Source of the DNA: Chitinophaga caeni
GTDB lineage: Bacteria; Bacteroidota; Bacteroidia; Chitinophagales; Chitinophagaceae
DNA length: 64,000 nt
NCBI RefSeq assembly: GCF_002557795.1
Contig: NZ_CP023777.1
Location: 4,907,001-4,971,000 of the forward strand
Direction of reading: 5' to 3'
The notes beneath the pieces are model-generated. The model ran no database searches, was not told the origin of the DNA, and saw nothing but the letters and a program-made list of their open reading frames with translations. Both the position numbers and the translations under genes were made by a program. Below, one piece after another: positions 1-9,103 of the stretch (positions are counted from its first letter, which is position 1; each line of letters begins with the position of its first letter).

Positions 1-27
1 ATTGATAATAATTAAATTAACTAGGAC

Positions 28-465
28 TTAAAATTCATAATTCACCACCGATGACTCCCCATCAAAAGTATGGGTAAGTGCTGCCTGCGCCTTTCCGCCG
101 ATAACCGGTTCAATTTTCAGAGTATAAGTGCCGGAACTGCTAAAACCAGCAATGATCATATAAACCTTGGATAACGGCACTGCACTTTCAAGTATGATAG
201 TGCCTGCGGCAATATCGTCTTCATCTAGCATGATGATTTTTTGGTTACTCAACAGGCTGCCATTCTTCTTAAATATAGATGACGTATTCTCGTAAGTATC
301 ACCATTAATATTGATAGATATATAATCCCCGGACAGAAATCCCGCTGTGCTAATGGTAAATTTCATGCTTTTTCCCTTGTCCGGGCTATCTTTATCATCC
401 TTCGAACAACTTATCAATAATACCAATGTCAAAAAAACCGTAGATAGAAATAGTATACGTTTCAT
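28..465 (-). CDS. Small secreted lipoprotein, function unknown
   Basis: The protein is 145 residues and opens with a type II signal peptide (MKRILFLS, hydrophobic core, lipobox LISC), so Cys14 or so should be lipidated and the mature protein anchored in the periplasm. A KDDKDSPDK-like charged linker follows, as is usual for Bacteroidota lipoproteins. A Met nine codons upstream is in frame but would place a Trp/Phe-rich stretch before the signal, so the inner Met is preferred. The rest looks beta-rich and I recognise no domain. It is read away from the divergent window edge and followed by nothing on its strand. Confidence 0.75.
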   Translation of the reverse strand: MKRILFLSTVFLTLVLLISCSKDDKDSPDKGKSMKFTISTAGFLSGDYISININGDTYENTSSIFKKNGSLLSNQKIIMLDEDDIAAGTIILESAVPLSKVYMIIAGFSSSGTYTLKIEPVIGGKAQAALTHTFDGESSVVNYEF

Positions 466-562
466 AAAATATGATTTAAATTTCCAGGCCAAAATTAATG
501 TTAAAAGTTAAATAATTAAAATAAAACAATAATTATTCGCAAAAACGGGAAGCCAAATTAGA

Positions 563-1240
563 TTAATTGATCCTGAGATTAAAGCTTAGCGCTAAATAGT
601 AAGGAATGCGCGGGGTTGTTTTAAAATCTTGCGTGGTAATCTTCCCGAGATCGAGGGTTATATCCGACTTGTTAAATGAATAACCTGCTTGCAAACCGTA
701 AAGGAAATTCCCTCCCGTTGCGGGGTTGTACCATCCATCCCTGACCCCTTCATAAATATCCTGCTTATATAAATCACTATGTTTAAAGTGCGTAATTACG
801 GCTTTGTCAAAGCCGAGCTCTCCGGCAACGAACCATCCATTTTTGTAATAACCAAAACGCCCCTTCATTTCTGCTCCAAAATTCAACAACCTCGTTAAAG
901 GGTTCTCAAATCGCCTGTAGATGCCATTTAAGCTAATACCACCTTTAAAATTCGAATGGTTTAGTAACACGATCTGCCCACCTAACTTCAGTTTGAAATC
1001 GTCCAATAGCTTTTCCCCTGAAGGCATTGAAAAATTTGCATTTATAACCAAGGGCATTTTTACCGCAGCGGGATGGTAAGCATAACCAATATTGTAAGAC
1101 AAACTGTAATCCCAGCCCAAACCCAAAGTTATCATGTGAGCTGTATTCTCCATGTTCTTCCAATTCACCGTTTGCGCCTTGGCTTGCGGGAAAAAACCTG
1201 CGAGGCATAAACCGGAGATTAATATTTGTAAATATTTCAT
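563..1240 (-). CDS. Secreted outer-membrane beta-barrel-like protein
   Basis: The 225-residue product starts with a Sec signal peptide (MKYLQILISG..., ending near QAKAQ). The mature part alternates short polar and hydrophobic/aromatic strands and ends in a strand-like LALSFNLRIN tail, the pattern of a small outer-membrane beta-barrel. An upstream in-frame start would add residues before the signal peptide and overlap the preceding gene, so the inner Met at 1240 is chosen. It starts 5 bp after the stop of the hydrolase gene, so the two are probably one operon. The specific function is unknown. Confidence 0.7.
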   Translation of the reverse strand: MKYLQILISGLCLAGFFPQAKAQTVNWKNMENTAHMITLGLGWDYSLSYNIGYAYHPAAVKMPLVINANFSMPSGEKLLDDFKLKLGGQIVLLNHSNFKGGISLNGIYRRFENPLTRLLNFGAEMKGRFGYYKNGWFVAGELGFDKAVITHFKHSDLYKQDIYEGVRDGWYNPATGGNFLYGLQAGYSFNKSDITLDLGKITTQDFKTTPRIPYYLALSFNLRIN

Positions 1241-1245
1241 GGGGA

Positions 1246-2232
1246 TCAGTTTAAAGAGTTTAAATAATTGAGTACAACGGGATACACAGATTCCCATTTG
1301 AAGTAAATCATTTCATGACCGGTATTATCTATTTGGGCAATTTCATGGTTTGGAAAAAACGCGGCTTCTTTTTCTGAAAATTTCAGCCCGTGGGATTTAT
1401 TGTTTTCCCCGTATAGAAAAAGTACTTTGGGTTGGTAGTTATGGAGATTTTGCGTGAAGTCAAATCCATCATTTTCAGCGATATCACTCAATGCGTATAA
1501 AACCACGGCACCATTCCTCCAAAATGGCGAAGGGCCCTCTATTCCTTCATCATTGCCTTCCGCATAAGTATAACTGGAAGCGATACCCAGTTTATAATCG
1601 AGTATTGCATGCTCATTGTCTTTCCCGGTCAGAAATTGATCATAATACAAAACGTCGTTAGTGGCTTCTGTAAAAAGCTTCGCCCTCCTGCTACTTTCAG
1701 TATATTGATCCCATAGATCCTTGTTGAGTCCCCCGGCTTCGGCCAGGATAGCGCCGTTTATTTCATCCGGATGGGTATTGATAAACCCGGCAGCCAGCAT
1801 AGCGCCCCAAGAGTGGCCGAATAGAAACACTTTTTGGCCGGGTGAACTCTTATAATGCTCAATAACTGCTTCCAGGTCGTCAAATATGAGTTGTATAGAA
1901 TAAGTATTCTTATCATGTCTCCTCGACAGGCCGGAGCCTCTTTGATCATAAAAAACAACGAAGTAACCATCATCCGCCAATTGCTTAACATTGAGCGCGT
2001 TTCTATAATCCGCGCCGGGACCGCCGTGAAGAAAAACGACCATCGAATTATTAGGGTCGCCGTAAGTTTCGGCATGTAAGAGGGTTCCGTTCACGGCGAT
2101 AGATGGTAAATTCACATCTTGATCAACCGTCTTTGGCACCAGGTTACCCGGTTGATCTACCTCGAGATCCTGTTTACAAGAAGTAAACAATAAGCAGGTT
2201 AAGGTTAAAGCCGATACAATTTTTTGATACAT
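1246..2232 (-). CDS. Alpha/beta hydrolase lipoprotein, prolyl-iminopeptidase-like (S33)
   Basis: This 328-residue protein has a lipoprotein signal (lipobox LFTSC, residues 15-19) and an alpha/beta-hydrolase body. HGGPG at about residue 69 is the oxyanion-hole motif typical of prolyl iminopeptidases, followed by DQRGSG near residue 96. The nucleophile elbow is GHSWG, with Ser141. NTGHE near residue 305 supplies the catalytic His. Members of this family cleave N-terminal proline from peptides or hydrolyse other small substrates; the substrate here is not determinable. The lipid anchor implies action outside the cytoplasm. It is the first gene of a likely two-gene unit with the beta-barrel protein. 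Confidence 0.85.
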   Translation of the reverse strand: MYQKIVSALTLTCLLFTSCKQDLEVDQPGNLVPKTVDQDVNLPSIAVNGTLLHAETYGDPNNSMVVFLHGGPGADYRNALNVKQLADDGYFVVFYDQRGSGLSRRHDKNTYSIQLIFDDLEAVIEHYKSSPGQKVFLFGHSWGAMLAAGFINTHPDEINGAILAEAGGLNKDLWDQYTESSRRAKLFTEATNDVLYYDQFLTGKDNEHAILDYKLGIASSYTYAEGNDEGIEGPSPFWRNGAVVLYALSDIAENDGFDFTQNLHNYQPKVLFLYGENNKSHGLKFSEKEAAFFPNHEIAQIDNTGHEMIYFKWESVYPVVLNYLNSLN

Positions 2233-2381
2233 ACCTTTTCGATTTTCAGTTTATGCAAAAGTCTATAAACCCCGGTCGAAAATCGCCCTGATATGAAAGG
2301 TGGCACGTATTATTTAATTACAATTAAATACTGATAATCAATATTTTAAAACAATGGAACCATAAAAATGAACAATGGAAC

Positions 2382-3503
2382 TTATTCTTTGAGGTTTATC
2401 TGGGCAGCTTTTAAATATGCGGATGGAGATTGGCCGGTGATGCTTTTAAAGTTTCTATTGAAGGAAGTTTTCGAATTAAAACCACAGTCATATGCAAGGG
2501 ACAACAAGGTGAATTGTTGGTTTTCAACCTTCGCAACCCGCGCTTTAAATTCCTCTACCCTTAATGTATTAATATAATCGAAAAAGTTTTTCTGCACGCG
2601 CCTGTTAATAACTTGGGAGAGGGTATTGGGATGTACTGCTAGCCTTTGCGACAACATCGATAATGTTAACCCCGGGGTGAGGAACAGTTTTTCTTCAACC
2701 ATCAGGTGCAATAATTCCAGGTATATACTTTCTATTTGCTGATCGGGCAGTAAAGATTTCTCGTATTTCGAATCTTGAAATAGCGTTTCGGCTGCGTTAA
2801 TCTCCCCATCCTCAGCCGGAACGGAAGGGACCGTTTTCGGCAAGGGATTTGTAAAAATGCCCACCTGCTTTATTCCGAAATACCCGATGAACAGTACATA
2901 TAATACGACGGAAATAAAGATATATTTATCCGTCGCAAAAATGGCAATTACCCAGATACAAGATAACCCGGCGGTCAAATTGAACAGCCATTGTAAATTA
3001 ATTTTTTCCGTATAGGAGAACCTATCCTTGATGCTTCTTTTATGTAAGAATAAAACCCGGAGTGTCAATAAGCAATAAACAATTCCGGATATCAAGGATG
3101 CTATAAATATTGTAACTGTTTCAGTTTGAAAGGATGTACCCCCGTTTTGGTACACGAGAATTTTATCCTGGTAGCCCAATGCTAAAAATGGGGAAATCAA
3201 TAATACTGCTAATACGAAGGGAATAAAATGTAATAATTTATATACTGTTTTTGTACTCGCGGTAAAAGCGGTAGCATACAAAAACAAGAACGGCCCATGA
3301 ACCAGGGGTAAGGGTATTTCCCAACCCAACAGGTAAGGAAATCCACGGTATTCACCAGAAGAATTGATGGCAAATATCGTGAGATGAAGTGTTGTTATAC
3401 AAAGCCAAATAAAAAGTGTTTTATCAGCGATGGTTTTATCCCTTTTAGTCAAAAGTAAAATGGCAAGGAAAGCGCTTATAATAATTCCGATTGTATATAT
3501 CAT
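2382..3503 (-). CDS. Membrane-bound AraC-family regulator (7TM-HTH type)
   Basis: The first 220 or so residues of this 373-residue protein are a series of hydrophobic segments (IGIIISAFLAILLL at the start, several more to about residue 215). The last 110 residues are an AraC DNA-binding domain with two helix-turn-helix units; LTLSMLSQRLAVHPNTLSQV is the first and SLAYDCGFNSKTSFNRNF the second. Such proteins are known in Bacteroidota as membrane-integrated AraC regulators that may sense a membrane or extracellular signal. The signal and target are unknown. A small XRE gene lies 28 bp upstream on the same strand and may be co-transcribed. Confidence 0.85.
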   Translation of the reverse strand: MIYTIGIIISAFLAILLLTKRDKTIADKTLFIWLCITTLHLTIFAINSSGEYRGFPYLLGWEIPLPLVHGPFLFLYATAFTASTKTVYKLLHFIPFVLAVLLISPFLALGYQDKILVYQNGGTSFQTETVTIFIASLISGIVYCLLTLRVLFLHKRSIKDRFSYTEKINLQWLFNLTAGLSCIWVIAIFATDKYIFISVVLYVLFIGYFGIKQVGIFTNPLPKTVPSVPAEDGEINAAETLFQDSKYEKSLLPDQQIESIYLELLHLMVEEKLFLTPGLTLSMLSQRLAVHPNTLSQVINRRVQKNFFDYINTLRVEEFKARVAKVENQQFTLLSLAYDCGFNSKTSFNRNFKSITGQSPSAYLKAAQINLKE

Positions 3504-3531
3504 ATTATATTTCCCAAGCGTTCAAAAATAT

Positions 3532-3735
3532 TCATTTTTTATATTCCAATATATCTCCCGGCTGGCAATCCAATACTTTACAAATGGCTTCGAGCGTTTC
3601 AAAACGGATACCCTTGGCTTTCCCGGTTTTCAAGATAGATAAGTTGACAGTGGTAATCCCGATTTTCTCAGCGAGCTCCTTGCTTTGCATTTTTCGCTTC
3701 GCAAGCATTACATCCAAATTGATTACTATTGCCAT
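3532..3735 (-). CDS. Small Cro/C1-type (XRE) HTH regulator
   Basis: This is a 67-residue single-domain protein. The HTH runs from about residue 8 to 60 (RKMQSKELAEKIGITTVNLS, then LEAICKVLDCQPGDIL). It resembles the YozG-type regulators that in Bacteroidota usually sit beside a DUF2975 membrane protein. Here the next gene downstream is instead the membrane-bound AraC protein, which may be its functional partner. It is cytoplasmic and DNA-binding; no target site is evident. Confidence 0.85.
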   Translation of the reverse strand: MAIVINLDVMLAKRKMQSKELAEKIGITTVNLSILKTGKAKGIRFETLEAICKVLDCQPGDILEYKK

Positions 3736-3918
3736 ATTTTGTTATATAAATATTGTCCTTGGTAAACCTTGCGCTGTAAAGCCTAGCCAAGTTTAAATCC
3801 GGTGAAAGCATTAAGGTCGTTTTACCTACCAAATTGTCACAAATATAATTTAAAGCAAGACAATAATTACCCCCGCTCCCTATTCGGGGGGGAAACATCC
3901 CAAATATTTAAAACATTA

Positions 3919-4228
3919 TTGTCCGACTAAATTTTAACCCGGGAGCAATTTGATCCCTCAATAGTTCGATTCAATGTTCATCTGCTCGTTTCTTGTACTT
4001 TTTTGCTTGCCCCAAAAATTACCAAAAAAGTGCACAAATTGACCATTACGGCCACCAATTTGATCGCTCGACCTGGCCTTTCTACTACTGTATGGCCAAG
4101 CTACCCTTCGCTATCAACGGTGCGAAGTTCCACGGTTCTCTTGGCGGGGGGTGAATGTATCATCCTTCGCTTATATCCTTGAACAGGTAAGGAATTCAAG
4201 TACCTTTAAAGCATTTTTAGTCGGACAA
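3919..4228. repeat. MITE-like element with short terminal inverted repeats
   Basis: A gene-free 310-bp segment is bounded by TTGTCCGACTA at 3919-3929 and its complement TAGTCGGACAA at 4218-4228. Its right half (from about 4104) recurs at 45308-45442 with the same end sequence and about 85% identity by eye. Matching ends plus a second copy without coding capacity suggest a non-autonomous transposable element. I cannot see a clear target duplication. Confidence 0.55.
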
Positions 4229-4345
4229 AAATGTATTTAAAATATATCCCATACATCAATGACTCATCATAAATTTAGCTTCCGTTACTTGATCCACCCG
4301 CACCTTATCCCGAATATTGTTTCTACCTTGCCATAAAAAAACACG

Positions 4346-4783
4346 ATGAACGAAGAAAGAAGAGTACAACTGTTGGAAAGTTTCGGGCGATCTAAGATGA
4401 TGGAGCTTTTCGGGGCAAAAGTTGGCAGCATAGATCAAGGATACATCGAGATATCAGTAGATAAACAAGAATTTATGGCACGACCTGCCGGTATGTTCAA
4501 CGGAAGTACCATTGCGGCATTAGTAGATGTGGCTTCCGGTTATGCTGCCGCATCGGCAAAACCGGTAGACAGCTATTTTACAACGGTCGAACTGAAAGTG
4601 AATTACCTTAACCCGGCCATGGGAGAACAATTGCTGGCAAAAGGGCAGGTCATAAAAAATGGGAAAGTCATCACGGTTGTCCGTGTTGACGTTTACAGCA
4701 TAAAAGACAACAAAGAAAGTTTAGCCGCCACATCCTTAGTGACGATGATGATGCTATCAACCAAACATTCCCGGAAAAAATAA
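4346..4783 (+). CDS. PaaI-type hotdog-fold thioesterase
   Basis: The 145-residue protein has the hotdog layout. The long central helix is GSTIAALVDVASGYAA, preceded by a GMFNG turn, and the second half carries TVELKVNYLNP followed by strands typical of acyl-CoA thioesterases. Most PaaI proteins have His-Gly in that turn; here it is Asn-Gly, which may affect catalysis or simply mark a subfamily. Members hydrolyse acyl- or aryl-CoA thioesters in the cytoplasm. The gene stands alone between the MITE-like element and a 270-bp gap (4784-5057) in which I see no gene. Confidence 0.8.
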   Translation: MNEERRVQLLESFGRSKMMELFGAKVGSIDQGYIEISVDKQEFMARPAGMFNGSTIAALVDVASGYAAASAKPVDSYFTTVELKVNYLNPAMGEQLLAKGQVIKNGKVITVVRVDVYSIKDNKESLAATSLVTMMMLSTKHSRKK

Positions 4784-5031
4784 TTATTCTATTTATGGAG
4801 ATATTCAATATCGAATTATTTCCGGATTATTATGAAAAAATACGGCAACGCAGCTTATGACCGATCGAGTGCATCCCGGCAGATAAGATGGATTAGGCAT
4901 ACCTACCCGGCAAGGTTACAATTGGCCGACTGAAAATTTCACTTTTCTACGAAAGCTCATTTTCCATTCTTCCCAATTTTTGGCTACAAGAACCTAAGAT
5001 TCGGCTACGCCGTAAAGTAAAGTTTAACTCA

Positions 5032-5059
5032 ATTTTGCTAATATAAAATTTAGCAAAAT
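5032..5059. promoter_or_regulatory. Inverted repeat covering the start codon of the NmrA-like gene
   Basis: ATTTTGCTAA (5032-5041) and TTAGCAAAAT (5050-5059) form a perfect 10-bp inverted repeat, and the second arm overlaps the ATG at 5058. It could be an operator for a MarR/HxlR-like dimer or an RNA hairpin hiding the start codon. The geometry is visible; the role is inference. Confidence 0.4.
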
Positions 5060-5945
5060 GAAAATAGTTATAACCGGCTCTTTAGGAAATATTAGTAAGA
5101 GCCTTGCCGAAAAATTACTACGGGAAAAACATGACATCACGGTAATAAGTAGTAACCCACGAAAACAGGAAGATATTAAGATATTGGGAGCTATCCCTGC
5201 CATTGGATCTGTTGAAGATGACAAATTCCTAACTAAAATCTTTACCGGTGCGGATGCAGTTTACTGTATGATTCCACCAAATTTTAAGGAAATAGATCAG
5301 ATTTCCTATTATAAGAGGATTGGCGAATCATATGCGGGAGCTATCGCTGCGGCAGGGATCAAACGTCTTATTCATTTAAGCAGTTACGGCGCGCACCTAA
5401 GCAAAGGTACCGGCTTTATAACCGGGTCCTACGAAGTAGAACAATTATTCAACCAGTTACAAAACCTCCAGGTCACCCATATCCGTCCAGGCTTCTTTTA
5501 TTATAATCTTTATAGATATATTGATATGATTAAAGAAATAGGATGTATAGGAACGAACTTCGGGCAAGAGGATCGCCTCATTTTAGTTTCCCCTTATGAT
5601 ATCGCTATGGTTATTTCCGAAGAACTGGTAAAAACAGGGAGTATAGAGCGGGTACGTTACGTTGCAAGCGATGAGCGCACCTGTAACGAAATAGCATCCG
5701 TGCTTGGTGAAGCCATAGGTATGGCCGGCCTTACTTGGGAATATATCGACGATCAAACCGTTATGAAAAAATTAATCAACAGCGGGATGCCGGCAAGTGC
5801 AGCCGAAGCCTTGGTGGAACTAGGCGCTGCCACCCATAAAGGTTTGCTAAGGGAGGATATAGACATACATCCCCCTCGATTTGGGCGCGTAAAACTTGAA
5901 GAATTTGCCAAGGAATTTGCACGCGTGTATCATAGTCGTACATAA
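5058..5945 (+). CDS. NmrA-like / atypical SDR NAD(P)-binding protein
   Basis: This 295-residue Rossmann-fold protein begins with MKIVITGSLGNISKSLAEKL, a Gly-rich NAD(P)-binding loop of the NmrA/atypical SDR type. VISSNPRK follows strand 2, and IHLSSYGAH plus HIRPGFFYYN sit where SDR family members have their active-site and substrate-proximal strands. The usual Tyr-x-x-x-Lys pair is not obvious, so it may be a redox sensor or an isomerase/reductase of the NmrA group. It precedes an AraC gene by 54 bp on the same strand. Confidence 0.8.
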   Translation: MKIVITGSLGNISKSLAEKLLREKHDITVISSNPRKQEDIKILGAIPAIGSVEDDKFLTKIFTGADAVYCMIPPNFKEIDQISYYKRIGESYAGAIAAAGIKRLIHLSSYGAHLSKGTGFITGSYEVEQLFNQLQNLQVTHIRPGFFYYNLYRYIDMIKEIGCIGTNFGQEDRLILVSPYDIAMVISEELVKTGSIERVRYVASDERTCNEIASVLGEAIGMAGLTWEYIDDQTVMKKLINSGMPASAAEALVELGAATHKGLLREDIDIHPPRFGRVKLEEFAKEFARVYHSRT

Positions 5946-5999
5946 CGTGCACACTAATATTGAAAAGGTTAACTTTATACTATAAGAAAATTGGTTGCC

Positions 6000-6920
6000 A
6001 TGCCCAAGAATGAAATAAAAAGAATACATACCATCAGTGATTTCCACAGGCATAAAGGCATCGCGCAACCTGAACATCCGCTTATTAGCATCAATAATTT
6101 CGATGATATCCCGCTCCCAAAAGCCGGGGAGACGGAGCAATTGGTATTAGACTTCTATTCCATTGCCTTGAAAAGAAATCCAGGTGCCAGGATAAAGTAC
6201 GGTCAGCAAGAATATGATTTCAATGATGGGTTGATGTTCTTTATAGCACCCGGGCAAGTATTTAGTATAGAGCATGATGGTTCACCTGCTTCAAAAGTGT
6301 CGGGATGGCTCTTGCTTGTGCATCCCGATTTTCTTTGGAACAGTCCGTTAGCAAAAGGAATCCGGCAATATGAATATTTTGGTTATTCAGCCAATGAGGC
6401 TTTATTTTTATCAGGGCGCGAGGAGCAAACGATCGTGCAGATTATCCATAATACCAGGCGTGAATACTTGACTAATATTGATGCCTTTAGCCAGCAGATC
6501 ATCCTATCCCAATTAGAATTATTACTAAATTATGCCGATCGCTTTTATCACCGGCAATTCATTACGAGGAAAATTACCAACCATAAAATTTTAGAACAGT
6601 TCGAAGAATTATTAAATATGTACTTGGATGATGGTTCCACCTTGAGCCGGGGACTTCCCAGCGTTCAATATTTCGCAGAGGCATTACACATTTCTACGAA
6701 TTACTTAAGCAGTTTGCTCAAGGTACTTACGGGCCAAAGTACACAACAACATATCCATGAAAAGTTGATACAAAAGGCTAAGGAAAAACTAACCACTACC
6801 CAATTAACCATTAGCGAAATTGCGTATGAATTAGGGTTTGAGCATCCCCAATCATTCAGCAAATTGTTTAAATCGAAAACCAACAGCTCCCCACTGGAAT
6901 TTAGACAATCTTTTCATTAA
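6000..6920 (+). CDS. AraC-family transcriptional regulator
   Basis: The product is about 306 residues. The first 170 residues are a cupin-like sensor domain (DGLMFFIAPGQVFSIEH is typical of AraC_binding). The C-terminal 100 residues hold two HTH units, VQYFAEALHISTNYLSSLLK and ISEIAYELGFEHPQSFSKLF. An ATG at 6000 is used; a TTG three codons earlier is possible but unnecessary. It probably controls the NmrA-like gene just upstream, an arrangement common for AraC regulators and single oxidoreductases. Confidence 0.85.
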   Translation: MPKNEIKRIHTISDFHRHKGIAQPEHPLISINNFDDIPLPKAGETEQLVLDFYSIALKRNPGARIKYGQQEYDFNDGLMFFIAPGQVFSIEHDGSPASKVSGWLLLVHPDFLWNSPLAKGIRQYEYFGYSANEALFLSGREEQTIVQIIHNTRREYLTNIDAFSQQIILSQLELLLNYADRFYHRQFITRKITNHKILEQFEELLNMYLDDGSTLSRGLPSVQYFAEALHISTNYLSSLLKVLTGQSTQQHIHEKLIQKAKEKLTTTQLTISEIAYELGFEHPQSFSKLFKSKTNSSPLEFRQSFH

Positions 6921-6977
6921 TTTATATTCCGCTCGTAATCAATCACCTGTATTTATTAATAGTAATTTAATGGTTCA

Positions 6978-7008
6978 TTTTAGACCAAAATTTAATTTTG
7001 GTCTAAAA
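6978..7008. promoter_or_regulatory. Perfect palindromic operator upstream of the TetR gene
   Basis: Two 14-bp arms, TTTAGACCAAAAT plus one flanking base on each side, are separated by only 3 bp and are exact complements (6978-6991 and 6995-7008). The centre is 48 bp upstream of the TetR start codon and just upstream of a promoter-like element. This is the geometry of an autoregulatory TetR-family operator. Confidence 0.65.
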
Positions 7009-7013
7009 ATTCT

Positions 7014-7021
7014 TAATTTTG
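7014..7021 (+). promoter_or_regulatory. Bacteroidota-type -7 promoter element (TAATTTTG)
   Basis: TAATTTTG matches the TAnnTTTG -7 consensus of Bacteroidota sigma factor and lies 20 bp before the ATG of the TetR gene. The palindrome at 6978-7008 covers the space where the -33 element would be, so a bound repressor would block polymerase. Confidence 0.5.
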
Positions 7022-7040
7022 CAGGAACACATCAACACAA

Positions 7041-7637
7041 ATGACAACCGACCGTAAGAAAATACAGATTCTTCTAGCTGCACAGCAGCTATTCCAAGAA
7101 CGGGGCTTAGACGAAGTTACCATGGAAGATGTAGCCAAGGCTGCCGGGAAGGGTAAAAGTACCTTGTACTATTATTTCAGGAGCAAGGAAGAGATTTTCA
7201 ACGCGGTTTTTGAAATGGAGATGAGTGAAATTATCTTGGAAACCATTCGCCAGGTTAACCAACAGAAAGGCTTTTTGCAAAAAATCCAAACATTTGCCCT
7301 GGTGAAATTCGAGATGATTAAGAAACGGAGATCACTATATACTGCCATGGAATCGGGGATGGACGCTGCAACGCTGTCCCGTTATACGCAGATGAAAAAG
7401 GATGTACATAAAAAGTATCTCCAGAAAGAAAAGGTTGTCATGCAACAATTGCTCGTGGAAGCCATCCAAAACAGGGAAATCCGTGACCTGGATGATGCGG
7501 GGTTAGAGGAATCGATTTACATATTCTTAGCCGCCCTTCGCGGGATGAACCGTGAAGTATTTTTACACGGTGAGAACAGCGACGCATACAGGATGATCCC
7601 GGCCTTTTGTTCACTGTATTACAGGGGACTGTCTTAA
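7041..7637 (+). CDS. TetR/AcrR-family regulator
   Basis: The protein is 198 residues. The N-terminal HTH is clear (VTMEDVAKAAGKGKSTLYYY, with FRSKEEIF closing helix 4). The remaining 140 residues are a divergent all-helical ligand-binding and dimerisation domain. An MFS exporter gene starts 119 bp downstream on the same strand, the usual partnership in which the repressor senses the pump's substrate. The palindrome at 6978-7008 is the obvious candidate operator. Confidence 0.9.
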   Translation: MTTDRKKIQILLAAQQLFQERGLDEVTMEDVAKAAGKGKSTLYYYFRSKEEIFNAVFEMEMSEIILETIRQVNQQKGFLQKIQTFALVKFEMIKKRRSLYTAMESGMDAATLSRYTQMKKDVHKKYLQKEKVVMQQLLVEAIQNREIRDLDDAGLEESIYIFLAALRGMNREVFLHGENSDAYRMIPAFCSLYYRGLS

Positions 7638-7756
7638 TACGAACAAGTTTCAAGGATTTATATGGATTTAGGTGTTGCACGGATTTTTGCTTTGTTTTTG
7701 TTTGTTTTTTCGACTGAATGTGATTTTGGGTCTGAAATTTGAAATTAAGGTTGCTT

Positions 7757-9010
7757 ATGGATTTTTCGAATATAGCCAGGGTTTTCTCATCATATAATTA
7801 CCGGTTGTTTTTTGCAGGGCAATTAACTTCGCGCATCGGTACTTGGATGCAGCGTACTGCCATTATTTGGGTTATTTATACGATGACGGACTCGGTGCTC
7901 ACCGTTGGGCTGGCTATCTTCGCGGAACAATTCCCTTCTTTTCTTTTATCACCCGTTGGCGGCATTGCCGCGGATCGTTATGACCGGTACAAATTCTTGA
8001 TGTTAACCCAAGTTGTTTCGGCATTGCAGGCGGTCGCATTAACCCTATTCTACCATTTTGGATTTCATTCTATTGGCTTGCTATTAATTTTGAGTACTGT
8101 TTTAGGCATCGCTAATGCTTTTGATGTACCTGCAAGGCAAGCCATGATCAATGATATTGTAAAAAGCACGGAGGATTTACCGGGCGCTATCGCATTAAAT
8201 TCTTCATTAAATAATTTCACGAGGTTGGCCGGACCGGCTTTAGCGGGTATTGTATTGGCTAAATTCGGCGCGACGATTTGTTTTGCATCTAATGCTATCA
8301 GCTTTATAGCGGTATTACTTTGCCTTTACCTGATGAAGCTACCCAAGCACGTTCCCTTGAAGAAAAATAAAAATCCGTGGTTGGAATTTAAGGAAGGTTT
8401 GGAGTATACTAAAAAGGAGCCGGAGGTTGGTCACACCCTGTTATTGTCGGCATTAATCTGTTTATTGGTGGCTACTTATAACACCTTACAACCCTATTTT
8501 GCCAGGGATATATTTAATGGTGATGCACAAACCTACGGTTATATTAATGCCGCAACAGGCTTAGGGGCGTTAGTGAGTACCCTCTTTATCGCTTCCCAGA
8601 AAGATAGTAGCAGGCTAAAGAAATTATTATTTAGCAATTTGATTCTTTTAGGTGTCGGTTTGATCATCATGTCATATGTAAAGGTGCTTCCATTGTACCT
8701 GGTTATGTGTTTTATCTGCGGCTTCGGCACCATGTCTACCATGCCGATTTGTAACACCATCATCCAAACAGTTTCCCCGGCACATATGCGTGGACGTGTA
8801 GTAGGTTTCTTTGCCATGGCTACACTGGGAACTTTACCGGTGGGAAGCATCTTTATCGGTTGGTTAGCAAAAATTATCGGCCCACAATATTGTCAACTTG
8901 GTCAAGGGATAATCAGTATAGGGATCGCATTGTTTTTTTATAATTTCTTAAGGAAAGGTATTAATAAGCGGGAAGATCCAGTTATAGAAGAAACGAGCAT
9001 CGTTACCTAA
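7757..9010 (+). CDS. MFS exporter (MFS_3 / EntS-like)
   Basis: The 417-residue protein has 11-12 hydrophobic segments. It opens with FSSYNYRLFFAGQLTSRIGT, typical of the MFS_3 group that includes the enterobactin exporter EntS. GGIAADRYDRYK between helices 2 and 3 is the conserved MFS loop motif, and HMRGRVVGFF is the equivalent in the second half. Helix 4-5 holds NAFDVPARQAMI, also typical of the group. An ATG at 7757 is preferred over an upstream TTG. It is presumably controlled by the TetR gene upstream; the substrate is unknown. Confidence 0.85.
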   Translation: MDFSNIARVFSSYNYRLFFAGQLTSRIGTWMQRTAIIWVIYTMTDSVLTVGLAIFAEQFPSFLLSPVGGIAADRYDRYKFLMLTQVVSALQAVALTLFYHFGFHSIGLLLILSTVLGIANAFDVPARQAMINDIVKSTEDLPGAIALNSSLNNFTRLAGPALAGIVLAKFGATICFASNAISFIAVLLCLYLMKLPKHVPLKKNKNPWLEFKEGLEYTKKEPEVGHTLLLSALICLLVATYNTLQPYFARDIFNGDAQTYGYINAATGLGALVSTLFIASQKDSSRLKKLLFSNLILLGVGLIIMSYVKVLPLYLVMCFICGFGTMSTMPICNTIIQTVSPAHMRGRVVGFFAMATLGTLPVGSIFIGWLAKIIGPQYCQLGQGIISIGIALFFYNFLRKGINKREDPVIEETSIVT

Positions 9011-9024
9011 TAGCGATGCTCGTT
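8992..9024 (+). terminator. Terminator hairpin overlapping the MFS stop codon
   Basis: AACGAGCATCG (8992-9002) pairs perfectly with CGATGCTCGTT (9014-9024) around an 11-nt loop that contains the stop codon. The T-run is short, so it could be a weak intrinsic terminator or an mRNA-stabilising hairpin. Confidence 0.6.
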
Positions 9025-9103
9025 TGGGCTATGTTCGATTGAAACAAGTACGACCTTCATTTCCTATTTACATCCATTTATCTTCAATCATAATTTTAAA
9101 CAA

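Noticed and set aside
4784..5057. Possible small gene in the 270-bp gap after the thioesterase
   Set aside because: No frame of useful length with a plausible start is present.
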